In this document: one piece after another, positions 27,694-37,001 of the stretch | How positions within the stretch are numbered: the stretch's first letter is position 1 | Layout of the letters: each line of letters begins with the position of its first letter | Origin: Gammaproteobacteria bacterium | GTDB lineage: Bacteria > Pseudomonadota > Gammaproteobacteria > Pseudomonadales > Azotimanducaceae | Direction: 5' to 3' | Assembly (NCBI GenBank): GCA_012960535.1 | Contig: DUBB01000010.1 | Span: forward strand, 1-64,000 | Length of the DNA: 64,000 bases | Notes under the pieces: model-generated | Told to the model about the DNA's origin: nothing | Seen by the model: only the letters and a program-made list of their open reading frames with translations | The model's database searches: none | Position numbers and translations under genes: made by a program

Positions 27694-28476
27694 GTGGATT
27701 TACCTGTTACAGATCAATGGTTCATCCGAGAACGTATCGACAGCCGTATTACCCTGCTTACTGAGCCCCACGTGCACCCCTTTCTACGCTGTAATATCTG
27801 GCATGTTCGGGGACGCGACCGAGATCTACTGATTGACACAGGCATGGGCATTAGCAGCCTGAGCCGCGCCGCCAGAGATTTATTTGGCAATCAGCTGACG
27901 GTCGTTATCACCCACACCCACATAGATCATTCTGGTGGTGCTTATGAGTTTGATGGTTGCCTGGTACATAAACTCGAAGAAGAGAGCCTTCGTCTCGCCA
28001 GGGATTACATCCCACTACAGACAGAATCCTGGCCCCAAGACGTCAGAGCCATGATGGAGGAGGATGGACCCGCTGGAGAATGGGTCATCACCGCGCGTCC
28101 AGCACTAGATTTCCTGCCTGAAAAGTTTGAACTGAGAAAAGCCTCTCCAGCCCCGGCTATTGAAGAAGGGCACATTATTGATTTAGGTGATCGAGTATTT
28201 GAGGTTCTTCACCTACCTGGGCACTCACCTGGCAGCATTGGATTATGGGAATCAGACACTGGTACTTTCTTCTCTGGAGATGCAGTCTACGATTCACAAT
28301 TACTAGATGAACTGCCAGGTAGTGACAAAGCTATCTACCGGAAAACCATGGAGCGTTTTCTCGACCTACCGGTATCGGTTGTTCATGGTGGGCATGTCGG
28401 TAGTTTTGGCCGAGCCCGCCTGAGAGAGATTGCGCGCGCCTATCTCGATGGACGCAAACTGAACCAGAACACATGA
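27694..28476 (+). CDS. Metallo-beta-lactamase-fold hydrolase
   Basis: 260-aa MBL-fold protein. The zinc motif HTHIDH at residues 74-79 (H74, H76, D78, H79) and the later LPGHSPGS and FSGDAVYD supply the rest of a dinuclear site. It resembles small cytosolic hydrolases such as glyoxalase-II or lactonase-like proteins; the substrate is not assignable. GTG start behind GAGGAACT. It overlaps the amine oxidase by 4 bp (ATGA), so the two are co-translated, followed by an MFS transporter. Confidence 0.88.
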   Translation: MDLPVTDQWFIRERIDSRITLLTEPHVHPFLRCNIWHVRGRDRDLLIDTGMGISSLSRAARDLFGNQLTVVITHTHIDHSGGAYEFDGCLVHKLEEESLRLARDYIPLQTESWPQDVRAMMEEDGPAGEWVITARPALDFLPEKFELRKASPAPAIEEGHIIDLGDRVFEVLHLPGHSPGSIGLWESDTGTFFSGDAVYDSQLLDELPGSDKAIYRKTMERFLDLPVSVVHGGHVGSFGRARLREIARAYLDGRKLNQNT

Positions 28477-29843
28477 CAGAACCTGCTAAGGATATAGAGA
28501 AGGTTGACGTAGTCATCGTAGGTGCTGGGTTTTCCGGCCTCGCCGCTGCCAGAAAATTACACAAAGCTGGGAAGGCCGTAATCGTCCTGGAGGCGCGAGA
28601 CCGGGTTGGTGGACGAATCTGGGATCCGCAACTCCCTGATGGCCGAACCGTCCTGCTTGGCGGTCAATGGATAGCCGAAGAGCAAACACGCATGTGGTCT
28701 CTGGGTGATGAATTTGGATTAACTCGCTTTACCACAGTGCGAGAGGGGAACCTGCTGTTTTATAACGGCGAGACTTATCTAGAGAGCCCGCCCCTGTCGG
28801 GTGACAATGAAAAATCAAAACTCGACGAGGTCATTGAAGAATTTGAAAACATGGCGAAAACGGTACCTCTGGAAGCACCCTGGCTGACCCCAAACGCCAA
28901 CGAATGGGATTCTCTAACGCTATATAGCTGGCTTGCCCAACGGGTCGATAATGCGCTATTAGAGCAAATGACCATTACCATAATGGGTTACATGTCAATG
29001 CCCGCGGATTTATCGCTACTGCACGCACTCTTTTACACGCGCGCTAATGGTGGTTTCGCAAGCCTCTTCGCGATGGGCAACGAAAATGCACATGACACTC
29101 ACGTCTTTGAAGAAGGTGCACAACGCATCACCGAAGGAATTGCTAAGGAATTAGGTGATCGCTTACGACTTGATAGCCCGGTATTCACAATCAGCCAGCG
29201 GCAAGCCGGTGTTACCGTCAGTGGTTCAAATTTTACTGTTCAGGCTGACCAGGTCATCGTTGCCATGCCACCAACATTAAGTGGCTGTATTCACTACGAC
29301 CCTGCCATGCCTTCAACAAGAAATATGCTCACCCAACGGACCCACATGGCCGGCAGAGACCTGAAATTTATCCTGATGTATGAGAAACCTTTCTGGCGGG
29401 AACAGGGTCTTTCAGGAACCCTAAGCAATGACCAGGGCCCCGTCAACATTGCCCTTGATTCCACGCCTGACCACGAACGATGGGCGGTTCTTGCTGGTTT
29501 TGTTAATGATCGAGCAAAGGGTCGAGATCTGATAGACCTACCCGATGCTGGACGCGAACAAGGTATCGTCAACGCTCTGACTGAGGCCTTTGGTGAGCAG
29601 ATTCGAACCTATGTAAGTTATCACGAACACGACTGGGCGGCCGATGACTGGAGCCGTGGTTGTGTTACCGTATTTGCACCTGCCGCATGGACTTCGTACG
29701 GCCAGGCCCTGCGTGAACCGGTGGGCAATATACACTGGGCGGGTACAGAGACGTCAATTGAATACCCAGGCCAGATGGAAGGTGCAGTTCGCGCCGGTGA
29801 AAGAGCCGCTGAAGAAATACTCTCGATCACCAAGAAGCCCTGA
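28473..29843 (+). CDS. Flavin monoamine oxidase family protein
   Basis: 456-aa FAD-dependent amine oxidase, oxidising an amine to imine/aldehyde with H2O2 release. The dinucleotide motif GAGFSGLAAARKL and the following LEARDRVGGR are clear at the N-terminus. The C-terminal FAD motif is IHWAGTETSIEYPGQMEGAV. The covalent-FAD Cys of eukaryotic MAO is not seen at the usual site (AWTSYGQ). Middle gene of MBL hydrolase, amine oxidase and MFS, with 4-bp overlap upstream and 2 bp downstream. Confidence 0.9.
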   Translation: MTEPAKDIEKVDVVIVGAGFSGLAAARKLHKAGKAVIVLEARDRVGGRIWDPQLPDGRTVLLGGQWIAEEQTRMWSLGDEFGLTRFTTVREGNLLFYNGETYLESPPLSGDNEKSKLDEVIEEFENMAKTVPLEAPWLTPNANEWDSLTLYSWLAQRVDNALLEQMTITIMGYMSMPADLSLLHALFYTRANGGFASLFAMGNENAHDTHVFEEGAQRITEGIAKELGDRLRLDSPVFTISQRQAGVTVSGSNFTVQADQVIVAMPPTLSGCIHYDPAMPSTRNMLTQRTHMAGRDLKFILMYEKPFWREQGLSGTLSNDQGPVNIALDSTPDHERWAVLAGFVNDRAKGRDLIDLPDAGREQGIVNALTEAFGEQIRTYVSYHEHDWAADDWSRGCVTVFAPAAWTSYGQALREPVGNIHWAGTETSIEYPGQMEGAVRAGERAAEEILSITKKP

Positions 29844-29845
29844 CT

Positions 29846-31054
29846 ATGCCCAACAAACAAGAAATACGCTGGATGATTGGCGCTCTGGCCGGCATCAACC
29901 TTGGCAATATAGCCATCTTCACCGCGCCTATTTACATCGGCAGTTTGATGGATAGCTTCGGCTTTACCGAAAATCAGACGGGCCTCATCAGCACACTGGA
30001 AATAGGTGCCGTTGCAGTCACCTGTTTACTGCTCTCACGTTGGCTCGGAAGCTTTTCTCTTCAAAAGTTAGCCATGACCGGAGCCATAGCAACCTTAATC
30101 ATCAATGTAATTACGATTTCACTGAATGATTATGTCTCAATCCTGCTCAGCCGTACGCTCGCCGGTGTGGGTGCCGGATTGTGCCTGGCAGCAACCAGCG
30201 CGTTGTTAAGCCGAATGAAAGACCCCGATCAAATCGTTGGCATTATGCTCGCTGTCAACACCGTGATAATGGTCATTGTCATCGGCGTGCTCGGTTATGT
30301 AAAAGCAGCATGGCAATTTCCCGGCATAATGGCGGTATTCGCAATCAATGTGATCGTGTTCCTTCCCCTGCTGCTGCTTCTACCTTCTCAACCATTGAAG
30401 CACAGCCGGGCCAATAGACGTGAACCATCAGCGCCGGACCATCGCCTCGGGCTTGGTATTCTGGGGGTCAGTTTATTATTCCTTTTCTGTACTGTTGAAG
30501 GTGGTGTCTGGGCTTTCGCTGAACGAAGTGGCAGCAATCTTGGTATAGCAGATGGTGACATTGGCCTGCTTCTGGCAACTGCCCAGGTAGCAGGTCTGGC
30601 TGGCGCCATCATTGCTGCGGTATGGGGTTCAAAAATACCGCGGTTATACCCGATAGTGATTGGCTCTGGCTTAATGGGGCTTGCCGGTTTATTTATTTAC
30701 CAGACTGATTCACAACTCGTTTATGGCCTATTCTTGGGCGCCTTCAGCTTCGGCTTTTTTATAGCCTTCCCTTATATGATTGGTGCTTGCGCCCGCCTGG
30801 ATGCCGATGGCCGCTGGGCAGCCAGGGCTAACGGTATTAACCTGTTAGGAGGCGCCATAGCGCCTATCATTGCTGCCCTCATTATCACCTCATCTGACTA
30901 CCAGGCACTGGGAACCTTCTGTTTTTGTCTTGCCGGATTCTGCATGGTGTTAGCTGTCATATTTAATCGAGAATTAAACAAGGCCAACATCAATGATGAA
31001 TTGGGCCCTCCGGGGAAGCCGATCTCAATTCCACAGTCTAAATTCGGAACCTAG
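29846..31054 (+). CDS. Major facilitator superfamily transporter
   Basis: 402-aa MFS protein with about 12 hydrophobic segments in two halves and a loop (KHSRANRREPSAPDHR) between the sixth and seventh. TM1 contains GALAGINLGNIAIFTAPI and the first-half loop RTLAGVGAGLCLA. It starts 2 bp after the amine oxidase, so it is likely the uptake or efflux partner of the same pathway. Substrate unknown. Confidence 0.85.
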   Translation: MPNKQEIRWMIGALAGINLGNIAIFTAPIYIGSLMDSFGFTENQTGLISTLEIGAVAVTCLLLSRWLGSFSLQKLAMTGAIATLIINVITISLNDYVSILLSRTLAGVGAGLCLAATSALLSRMKDPDQIVGIMLAVNTVIMVIVIGVLGYVKAAWQFPGIMAVFAINVIVFLPLLLLLPSQPLKHSRANRREPSAPDHRLGLGILGVSLLFLFCTVEGGVWAFAERSGSNLGIADGDIGLLLATAQVAGLAGAIIAAVWGSKIPRLYPIVIGSGLMGLAGLFIYQTDSQLVYGLFLGAFSFGFFIAFPYMIGACARLDADGRWAARANGINLLGGAIAPIIAALIITSSDYQALGTFCFCLAGFCMVLAVIFNRELNKANINDELGPPGKPISIPQSKFGT

Positions 31055-31149
31055 CATCGAAGACTTACCATTTTATAAAACCGCACATAACCGATTACTC
31101 TGCCAGGTGATTAATCAGCCAAATTCTTCCTTCATAAAAGGATTCGATA

Positions 31150-32355
31150 ATGCAACACACGCTAAGCGACCATCTCTCCAGCGAGGAGCTCAAAAATATT
31201 CGTAATCCCATCGAAAGCGCGCTGACCCTACCTGCAAGCGCTTTTTTAGACGATGCATTCTATAAGCTTGAGGTCGAGCAAATTTACAAGAAAAACTGGA
31301 TAGCAGCACTTTTTGATTTTGACGTCATCAACCCAGGCGATCTCCTTCCCTTTACCGTATGCGAGATTCCTCTACTGGCGGTCAGAAGTAACGATGATGA
31401 ACTGCGAATATTTCACAACATCTGCCCCTACGATGGTTGCCTGGCTGTCATTGACCCCATCAGCGGGAGTTCAGAGATTGTCACACCCTATCATGGCTGG
31501 ACATATGATCTTGAAGGCAAACTGAGTAAGACGCCCTATTGGGATGGTAGCCGAGAAGGTAACCTTGACGCGTTGGCGGGAAAGGAAGTTGACCTTATCC
31601 CCGTGGTGACTGCGACATTTATGAACACGGTTTTTATCCACTTATCTGACCCCCAGATACCCTTTGAAGACTATATTGCGCCCATTCGCCGAGAGATGAG
31701 CGAGTATGACCTTAAAAGCAGCCAAGCAGGATCGGATGAACATGGTAATCCCTACGTGAAAGCAGCACCCATCCATGCAAACTGGAAAACAGTTTTCGAA
31801 AATGCCTGCATCAACGTACTACACGAGAGTTTTGTGCATACACTTTATGATGCCTCCCCCGAAGTGCCTCGAATAAAGGAAGATGGCGTCCCCAGCTTTA
31901 GAAATATAACCGACCAGAAATTCATGGCACTCAGTTATGATCGACTCGACTTTCAGGAAACCTACCCTCCCCTGGATGTGCCACATCTGGGAAAAGACCC
32001 GAACCACGAGCCAGACAAAGAAACCTTTGGTACGCTCTACCCTAACTTCTACCTATCAGCATCATCACAATTTATTGAGGTGGGGTATGTCTTACCGAAC
32101 GGCCCAGGTGAGTCTTTACAACGGGTTATTTACCATTACCAAAAAGACGTTGCTGTTTCCGAAGAAGCGAAAACTGACCGACAAGCGGTTGCTGACGGAT
32201 TTTATGGTGCATTTCTGGAAGATGGTCGCATCTGTGAAGCAATTCAAAAGGCCAGGCACTCACCTGTTTACCGGCAGAAATTTTACGCCCCCTTCTGGGA
32301 CAAGATGCATCACTATTTTACTAATCTGATTGTGGATGACCTGACCGCAGATTAG
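31150..32355 (+). CDS. Rieske-type ring-hydroxylating oxygenase with degenerate Rieske site
   Basis: 401-aa alpha-subunit-like protein. The expected Rieske ligands CxH...CxxH appear as CPY (92-94) and TPYH (112-115), spaced by the normal 17 residues. Cys92 and His115 are kept, but the first His is Tyr94 and the second Cys is Thr112, so a 2Fe-2S cluster cannot be bound in the usual way. Cys97 nearby is an extra candidate. The C-terminal catalytic domain keeps the mononuclear iron site: NWKTVFENAC followed by His225-x4-His230, and an Asp near the end (Asp384, FWDKMHH). RBS AAAGGA before ATG. It is 95 bp after the MFS gene and may belong to that cluster. Confidence 0.8.
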   Translation: MQHTLSDHLSSEELKNIRNPIESALTLPASAFLDDAFYKLEVEQIYKKNWIAALFDFDVINPGDLLPFTVCEIPLLAVRSNDDELRIFHNICPYDGCLAVIDPISGSSEIVTPYHGWTYDLEGKLSKTPYWDGSREGNLDALAGKEVDLIPVVTATFMNTVFIHLSDPQIPFEDYIAPIRREMSEYDLKSSQAGSDEHGNPYVKAAPIHANWKTVFENACINVLHESFVHTLYDASPEVPRIKEDGVPSFRNITDQKFMALSYDRLDFQETYPPLDVPHLGKDPNHEPDKETFGTLYPNFYLSASSQFIEVGYVLPNGPGESLQRVIYHYQKDVAVSEEAKTDRQAVADGFYGAFLEDGRICEAIQKARHSPVYRQKFYAPFWDKMHHYFTNLIVDDLTAD

Positions 32356-32721
32356 TCCCGCGCAATTTTCAAGGTGGGGATGGTACCCGACTGTTGGAAT
32401 AAGTGGATTGTCTTGACTTGGATGGATCAGTTAAATCCGCTTATAACCTGATCAGATAGCTAAATGGCATAGACCCGTCTATGCACAAGCGATTAATGAT
32501 AATAACGGTGGTCATTACATTGTCAGAACCAGAACGGTACAAGAAAAACAGAAAGTAATCCTGAAGAAGACACTCGACTTTCCGGGTTTGGCACTGTTGA
32601 ATAGCTTTACAGCGATTTTCACAGGCGTTAATCAAATCGGAATAGGCCAAAACAATAGCTATCTGCCACCCTGGCCAGCGTCGACTATTAACCTTCAACA
32701 ACTGGATAAATCCACCTAACC
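32356..32721. other. 366-bp intergenic region
   Basis: No gene was accepted. A leftward open frame (32441-32731) has no ribosome binding site and no recognisable domain. No repeat or terminator is visible. Confidence 0.35.
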
Positions 32722-33228
32722 ATGCCAACACTTCCTACCAACATCGTTCTAATCGGCATGCCCGGTGCTGGCAAAAGTACACTGGGCGTTATTCTGGCAA
32801 AGCGGACTTCGCGGGCCTTTGTAGATACTGACCTGTTAATACAAAATACACAGAACAAAACCCTGCAAAATATTATTAACAATAAAGGCTACATCGCCCT
32901 GCGAAAAATCGAAGAAGATGTCCTTCTGAATCTTGATACCCAAAACACCGTCATTGCCACCGGTGGCAGCGCGGTGTACAGCACCAGTGCAATGGAGCAC
33001 TTGAAAAAGAACGGCAAACTTATTTTTCTGGATGTGAGTTTACCTGTACTGCGAAGGCGAATCGGCGATTTCAGTGAACGTGGTATCGCCATGGACACGC
33101 ACCAGAGTTTCTCCGATCTTTTTGAAGAGCGCTCTGCTCTTTACCACCAGTTTGCCGATGTAAGAATTGACTGTGCGGAATACTCACAGGAAGAAATCTG
33201 TGTGGAAATCATCAGCCGAATCTCTTAA
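32722..33228 (+). CDS. Shikimate kinase-like protein
   Basis: 168-aa P-loop kinase of the AroK/AroL group, phosphorylating shikimate at O3 in chorismate synthesis. Walker A GMPGAGKST is at 12-20. Shikimate-binding acidic pair DTD at 35-37, Arg61 in ALRKIEE and the GG in IATGGSAV at 81-82 are present, as is the lid Arg in DFSERG. It has no aroB partner beside it, which is unusual for aroK in Gammaproteobacteria. It may be a second copy or act on another small substrate. Confidence 0.82.
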   Translation: MPTLPTNIVLIGMPGAGKSTLGVILAKRTSRAFVDTDLLIQNTQNKTLQNIINNKGYIALRKIEEDVLLNLDTQNTVIATGGSAVYSTSAMEHLKKNGKLIFLDVSLPVLRRRIGDFSERGIAMDTHQSFSDLFEERSALYHQFADVRIDCAEYSQEEICVEIISRIS

Positions 33229-33451
33229 TGCCAAGGCGTTTCACCTACCCGCTGGTAAAACAGCGATTACTGGGCATCCAGAACTATAGTCAAGGCTTGA
33301 CTTCTATTCCGGGTTCGCGCTGACAGACAAGCCCAGGGCCATCGATGACTGACGATCTCATATCGTTATCACGCTTCATTGCTCCGTATAATAAAGGTGT
33401 GACATCATGCTGATAGAATACTGAAACCTAATACCTGGGAATTAACACAAG

Positions 33452-35098
33452 ATGACTGAAATTGGCATTTCAAAAAGCGGCGATAATCGCAATGCTGGCG
33501 TAAAAAGAACCAGTGAATTCAATAGCTATGGTCGCTGGTTTCAGCTATTGCAGATATTCTCGTGCAGCCTCCTGATGACTTCCTCAGTTTATGCTGAAGA
33601 CGTTATCAGTAGCTGTTCAGGCGCTGAAACAGACGTTAGCCGGCTCTTTCTGCAACAAGTATCGGCGCATAGTGCGATGATCAAATGGCGAGGTGATACA
33701 CCCGTTGTCTGTTTTGGAACCCAGCCAGGAAAACTCGACAGATCGGCGAGAAGCGAGTTTATTGATGGCCACCACCAAGTCACTCTTGCCGGCCTGGAGG
33801 CAGACACACATTATTATTACTCTATCGGCGGGGCTACCAGCAGCGGCCCAGGACGGCATTTTCGCACGGCCCCTGAATCAGGGCAGTTGCCGGCCGATGG
33901 CAATATCCACATCTGGTTACTGGGCGATTCCGGAACGGCGACAGAAGCCCAGGGCGGGCACAAGACTCATGCTGGAGAAGCGGTTGATGTCATGAATGGT
34001 TATCTAAAATATAACGATCAACAAGCTGCCGGTGAACCGTTGGACCTCATCCTTCTGCTAGGCGATAACGCCTATTTAGAGGGTACCGATGAGCAATGGC
34101 AGGGAGCCTATTTTGATATTTATGCCGACCTCATAAAAACAACAGCGACCTGGCCAACGATTGGTAATCATGAAATGGGTGGTGGGCCCCTCGATATCTG
34201 TATATTCAGAAGACTGCCGCAATGCGAGAAGGGTCCGCTGATCAGCCATTTTGGCGGAATCAGTCGATCTGCCAACCCAGACAGCTACGACAGCGACGGT
34301 GATGGTCCTGATCCGGGCGGTCTGCCGTACCTGAAAATCTTTTCCCTACCCAGCAAAGCAGAGCAAGGCGGAGTAGCCAGTGGTACAGAACAGTATTATT
34401 CATTTGACTATGGCAACGTTCACACGGTCAGCCTGGATTCTCAGCTTTCCAATCGTGATCCGGTGCAGCGGTCGGCAATGCGGGACTGGTTAATTGACGA
34501 TTTAAGCAGCAATACGCTGGATTGGACTTTGGTCATTTTTCATCACCCACCGTATTCTAAGGGCCAGAACCATGATTCTGATATCGAGCAGAATGAAATT
34601 GACATGCGGGAAACATTTGCACCCGTTTTTGAAGATCATGGAGTCGATGTGGTTTACAGTGGCCATGCCCATTCCTATGAACGGTCGTGGTACCTGAACG
34701 GGCATTACGGCTCTTCTGAAACCTTCATGGCAAAGGCACATGCTGAGCTAGATGGCCAGGGGAACCCCTCCATGGGCCAGGGCACTGATGTTTATCAGCA
34801 GATCAGTTCCGCCACTGCAGCCGATGACAAAGCCGTCTATACAGTGGCTGGCAGCGCTGGAAAAGCGGACCAAGAAAACCCCTGTTCACCTGGTAGATCG
34901 ATGGGCTGCAGCCTGCCTAACTGGCTCAGTCACCCGGCCCATAGATCATTTCCGACGGGCCAAACTGGCTATCACTCCCATGGCCTTTCGCTCAAGGGAT
35001 CGGTAGTAATCGATGCCAGCAGAACATCACTGACATCACGGTTTATAAGTGAAAATGGCCAGGTTCTGGATCATTTCATCATTACCCGAGAACTCTGA
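33452..35098 (+). CDS. Purple acid phosphatase-type metallophosphoesterase
   Basis: 548-aa secreted phosphoesterase. Around residues 30-50 a hydrophobic segment (LLQIFSCSLLMTSSVYAED) forms a late signal peptide or anchor; the 30 residues before it may be an overlong start. An N-terminal beta-sandwich follows. The dinuclear-metal motifs are LLGDSGT, LLGDNAY, IGNHEM, FHHPPYS and YSGHAHSYERS, in order, as in purple acid phosphatases. It would release phosphate from organic esters outside the cell. A TPR protein follows after 8 bp, likely an operon. Confidence 0.88.
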   Translation: MTEIGISKSGDNRNAGVKRTSEFNSYGRWFQLLQIFSCSLLMTSSVYAEDVISSCSGAETDVSRLFLQQVSAHSAMIKWRGDTPVVCFGTQPGKLDRSARSEFIDGHHQVTLAGLEADTHYYYSIGGATSSGPGRHFRTAPESGQLPADGNIHIWLLGDSGTATEAQGGHKTHAGEAVDVMNGYLKYNDQQAAGEPLDLILLLGDNAYLEGTDEQWQGAYFDIYADLIKTTATWPTIGNHEMGGGPLDICIFRRLPQCEKGPLISHFGGISRSANPDSYDSDGDGPDPGGLPYLKIFSLPSKAEQGGVASGTEQYYSFDYGNVHTVSLDSQLSNRDPVQRSAMRDWLIDDLSSNTLDWTLVIFHHPPYSKGQNHDSDIEQNEIDMRETFAPVFEDHGVDVVYSGHAHSYERSWYLNGHYGSSETFMAKAHAELDGQGNPSMGQGTDVYQQISSATAADDKAVYTVAGSAGKADQENPCSPGRSMGCSLPNWLSHPAHRSFPTGQTGYHSHGLSLKGSVVIDASRTSLTSRFISENGQVLDHFIITREL

Positions 35099-35106
35099 GC
35101 CCAACC

Positions 35107-35925
35107 ATGCTGTTTTTTCATAAACTGGCCGTTTTCACTATCAGCTTGCTGACCTCGGTGAGTTCAGCTCACCCTGGCAGCGCCAGCCAGTTTGAGCGCA
35201 TCAATCACTTGATTGAGCAAAACCCACAATCCCAGCCGCTCATGATTAAGAGAGCATCGCTCTATATTCAGAAAGGAGATACAAAAAAAGCACGGCAGGA
35301 TCTGGGCCATGCAGCGTCCCTTGGAGATCCGGTCGAGACTGCTTTTGAGATGGGCAAGCTTCAATCCAGGAATGATGAATTTAAGCAGGCAATCGCGTCT
35401 TTCGAACGTTACCTCAAACGATACCCTGGTCACGCCTTAGCCTTTCTGTATAGCGCAAAAGCAGCATGGGCTATTGGCGAATTAGATCTGGCAATGGATA
35501 ACTTCAACGCTTATTTCAGGCATGCTAGCAATCCCCATCCTGGTGAATACCTTGCCGCGGCAGGAGTATTACTTGAAAAATGGCCTCAGGATTTCGCCCC
35601 AGCCCTGCAGTTATTGGATGGGGCCATGCAAAGACTGGGTTCTGTTCCGCAATTGCAGCGCTATGCTACCGAACTTGAACTCAAAAGACGTAATTATTCG
35701 GGTGCGATTGAGCGTTGGCGCTCAGTTGAAACAGCCCTCAGTAGCAGCCCGCAATGGAAGCTTGACGCTGCTCGGATTTATATTATGGCAGGAGAACCGA
35801 CACAGGCGCTGGAATTATTGAATCAAGTGAAGGTTCAACTCCAGGGATTAAAGCCGACGCCTGCGCGAATAGAAAATGCCTTGAAACTCAGGGAACTAGA
35901 ATTGGTTATCAACCCTACCCTGTAA
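35107..35925 (+). CDS. Secreted TPR-repeat protein
   Basis: 272-aa protein with a signal peptide (MLFFHKLAVFTISLLTSVSSA) and tetratricopeptide repeats through the body (GDTKKARQDLGHAASL, AIASFERYLKRYPGHA, LDLAMDNFNAYFRHA). TPR proteins are binding scaffolds; its partner may be the phosphatase directly upstream, 8 bp away. No catalytic motif is present. Confidence 0.85.
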   Translation: MLFFHKLAVFTISLLTSVSSAHPGSASQFERINHLIEQNPQSQPLMIKRASLYIQKGDTKKARQDLGHAASLGDPVETAFEMGKLQSRNDEFKQAIASFERYLKRYPGHALAFLYSAKAAWAIGELDLAMDNFNAYFRHASNPHPGEYLAAAGVLLEKWPQDFAPALQLLDGAMQRLGSVPQLQRYATELELKRRNYSGAIERWRSVETALSSSPQWKLDAARIYIMAGEPTQALELLNQVKVQLQGLKPTPARIENALKLRELELVINPTL

Positions 35926-36317
35926 AAAAGCGGGTAAGCCATTATAGCGATTATTCTGATGCTGCCCTGCGCCGGCCCCAAGTTGCCTGGCTTACTACAA
36001 TAAATCCATCACGGTATCTGCCAGAGCAAGTCACCAGATTGTTGTAGCTTCCCGGAATAAACAAGGCTTGGCTCCCCGCGTTTGTTCAAAAAGCTGCCTT
36101 TTCAGTTCACGCAACGAGCGGATTCCACCTCTATGAGGCGATTCTAGATCCTGGTCAATTCGCAAAATTCCAACGAATATCATTGTGCCTTGGGAACTAT
36201 TGCATAAAGAAGGTGGTCTTGTGTGTAATGGCTTTCAAACCTCGCCCCCTCACCCGACAGTATCTGCTCCCTTAGGGTAGTCAGTCCGTTGAATCAGGCA
36301 CATCACAAGGCTCGCCC
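35926..36317. other. 392-bp intergenic region
   Basis: I see no gene, repeat or clear terminator. The downstream lipoprotein gene has an AAGG near its ATG. Confidence 0.4.
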
Positions 36318-36797
36318 ATGCGGTATACATTTAATCGGATAATCGCTCTCAGCTGCTTCATCGCGCTGGCACCGGGTTGTGTTATTAGCAATAACTCAAG
36401 CGTATCAATCGACGACTATACTCACGTAGAAGGCACACCCATCTATATCCTTAGTAATCCCCCACTCGACTCTCAGGCTCTCAAAAAAGACATTCTCAGC
36501 TGCATTGATAAAACCGATACAAAAGTAAAGATTACTAACAGGATCTTAAAAACAACGGGTGGTCTGACCGCCGCAACGGGTATCGCTGCGCTTGTATCAA
36601 TCACAGCGACCGGCGGCTTTCTGGCACCATTATTCATTCCAGCCTATGCAACACTAGCAGCCGTTGGCGGAGGGCTTTATCTTTCTGCCAGCGCCACAGA
36701 ACAATTCAGAGAATATACCGGTCTGGAGAAGTGTCTTGAAAAACAAGGCTATGAGGTCGTTTTCATTACCACGGCAATAAAACCACAGCAAAAATAG
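36318..36797 (+). CDS. Lipoprotein of unknown function
   Basis: 159-aa protein with a lipoprotein signal peptide ending in the lipobox ALAPGC (Cys21). The mature part has a short hydrophilic region, then two hydrophobic glycine/alanine-rich segments at about 85-125 (GGLTAATGIAALVSI and AYATLAAVGGGLYL), which could be membrane hairpins. It is not a recognised family. It stands alone between the TPR gene and the GH3 gene. Confidence 0.7.
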   Translation: MRYTFNRIIALSCFIALAPGCVISNNSSVSIDDYTHVEGTPIYILSNPPLDSQALKKDILSCIDKTDTKVKITNRILKTTGGLTAATGIAALVSITATGGFLAPLFIPAYATLAAVGGGLYLSASATEQFREYTGLEKCLEKQGYEVVFITTAIKPQQK

Positions 36798-37001
36798 ATT
36801 AATAAGTCTCGGTTTCTGCCGGCGCCAAAGGCACTTAACATGCACATGGCACTTCGTCAGCGGAAACCTTGGCAACCGCCTTGTGAGAGATCAGGCTCAC
36901 CCCAGTGCTGATAAATACGTCCAGCTACCAAACTTCAGTTGCCAACTGGTACCATCTGAACTGCAAACTAGGCGTAAACAACAGGCAATAAAGAAGCCCT
37001 T

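Noticed and set aside
32441-32731. 96-aa leftward open frame.
   Set aside because: No start signal or domain; overlaps the shikimate kinase start.
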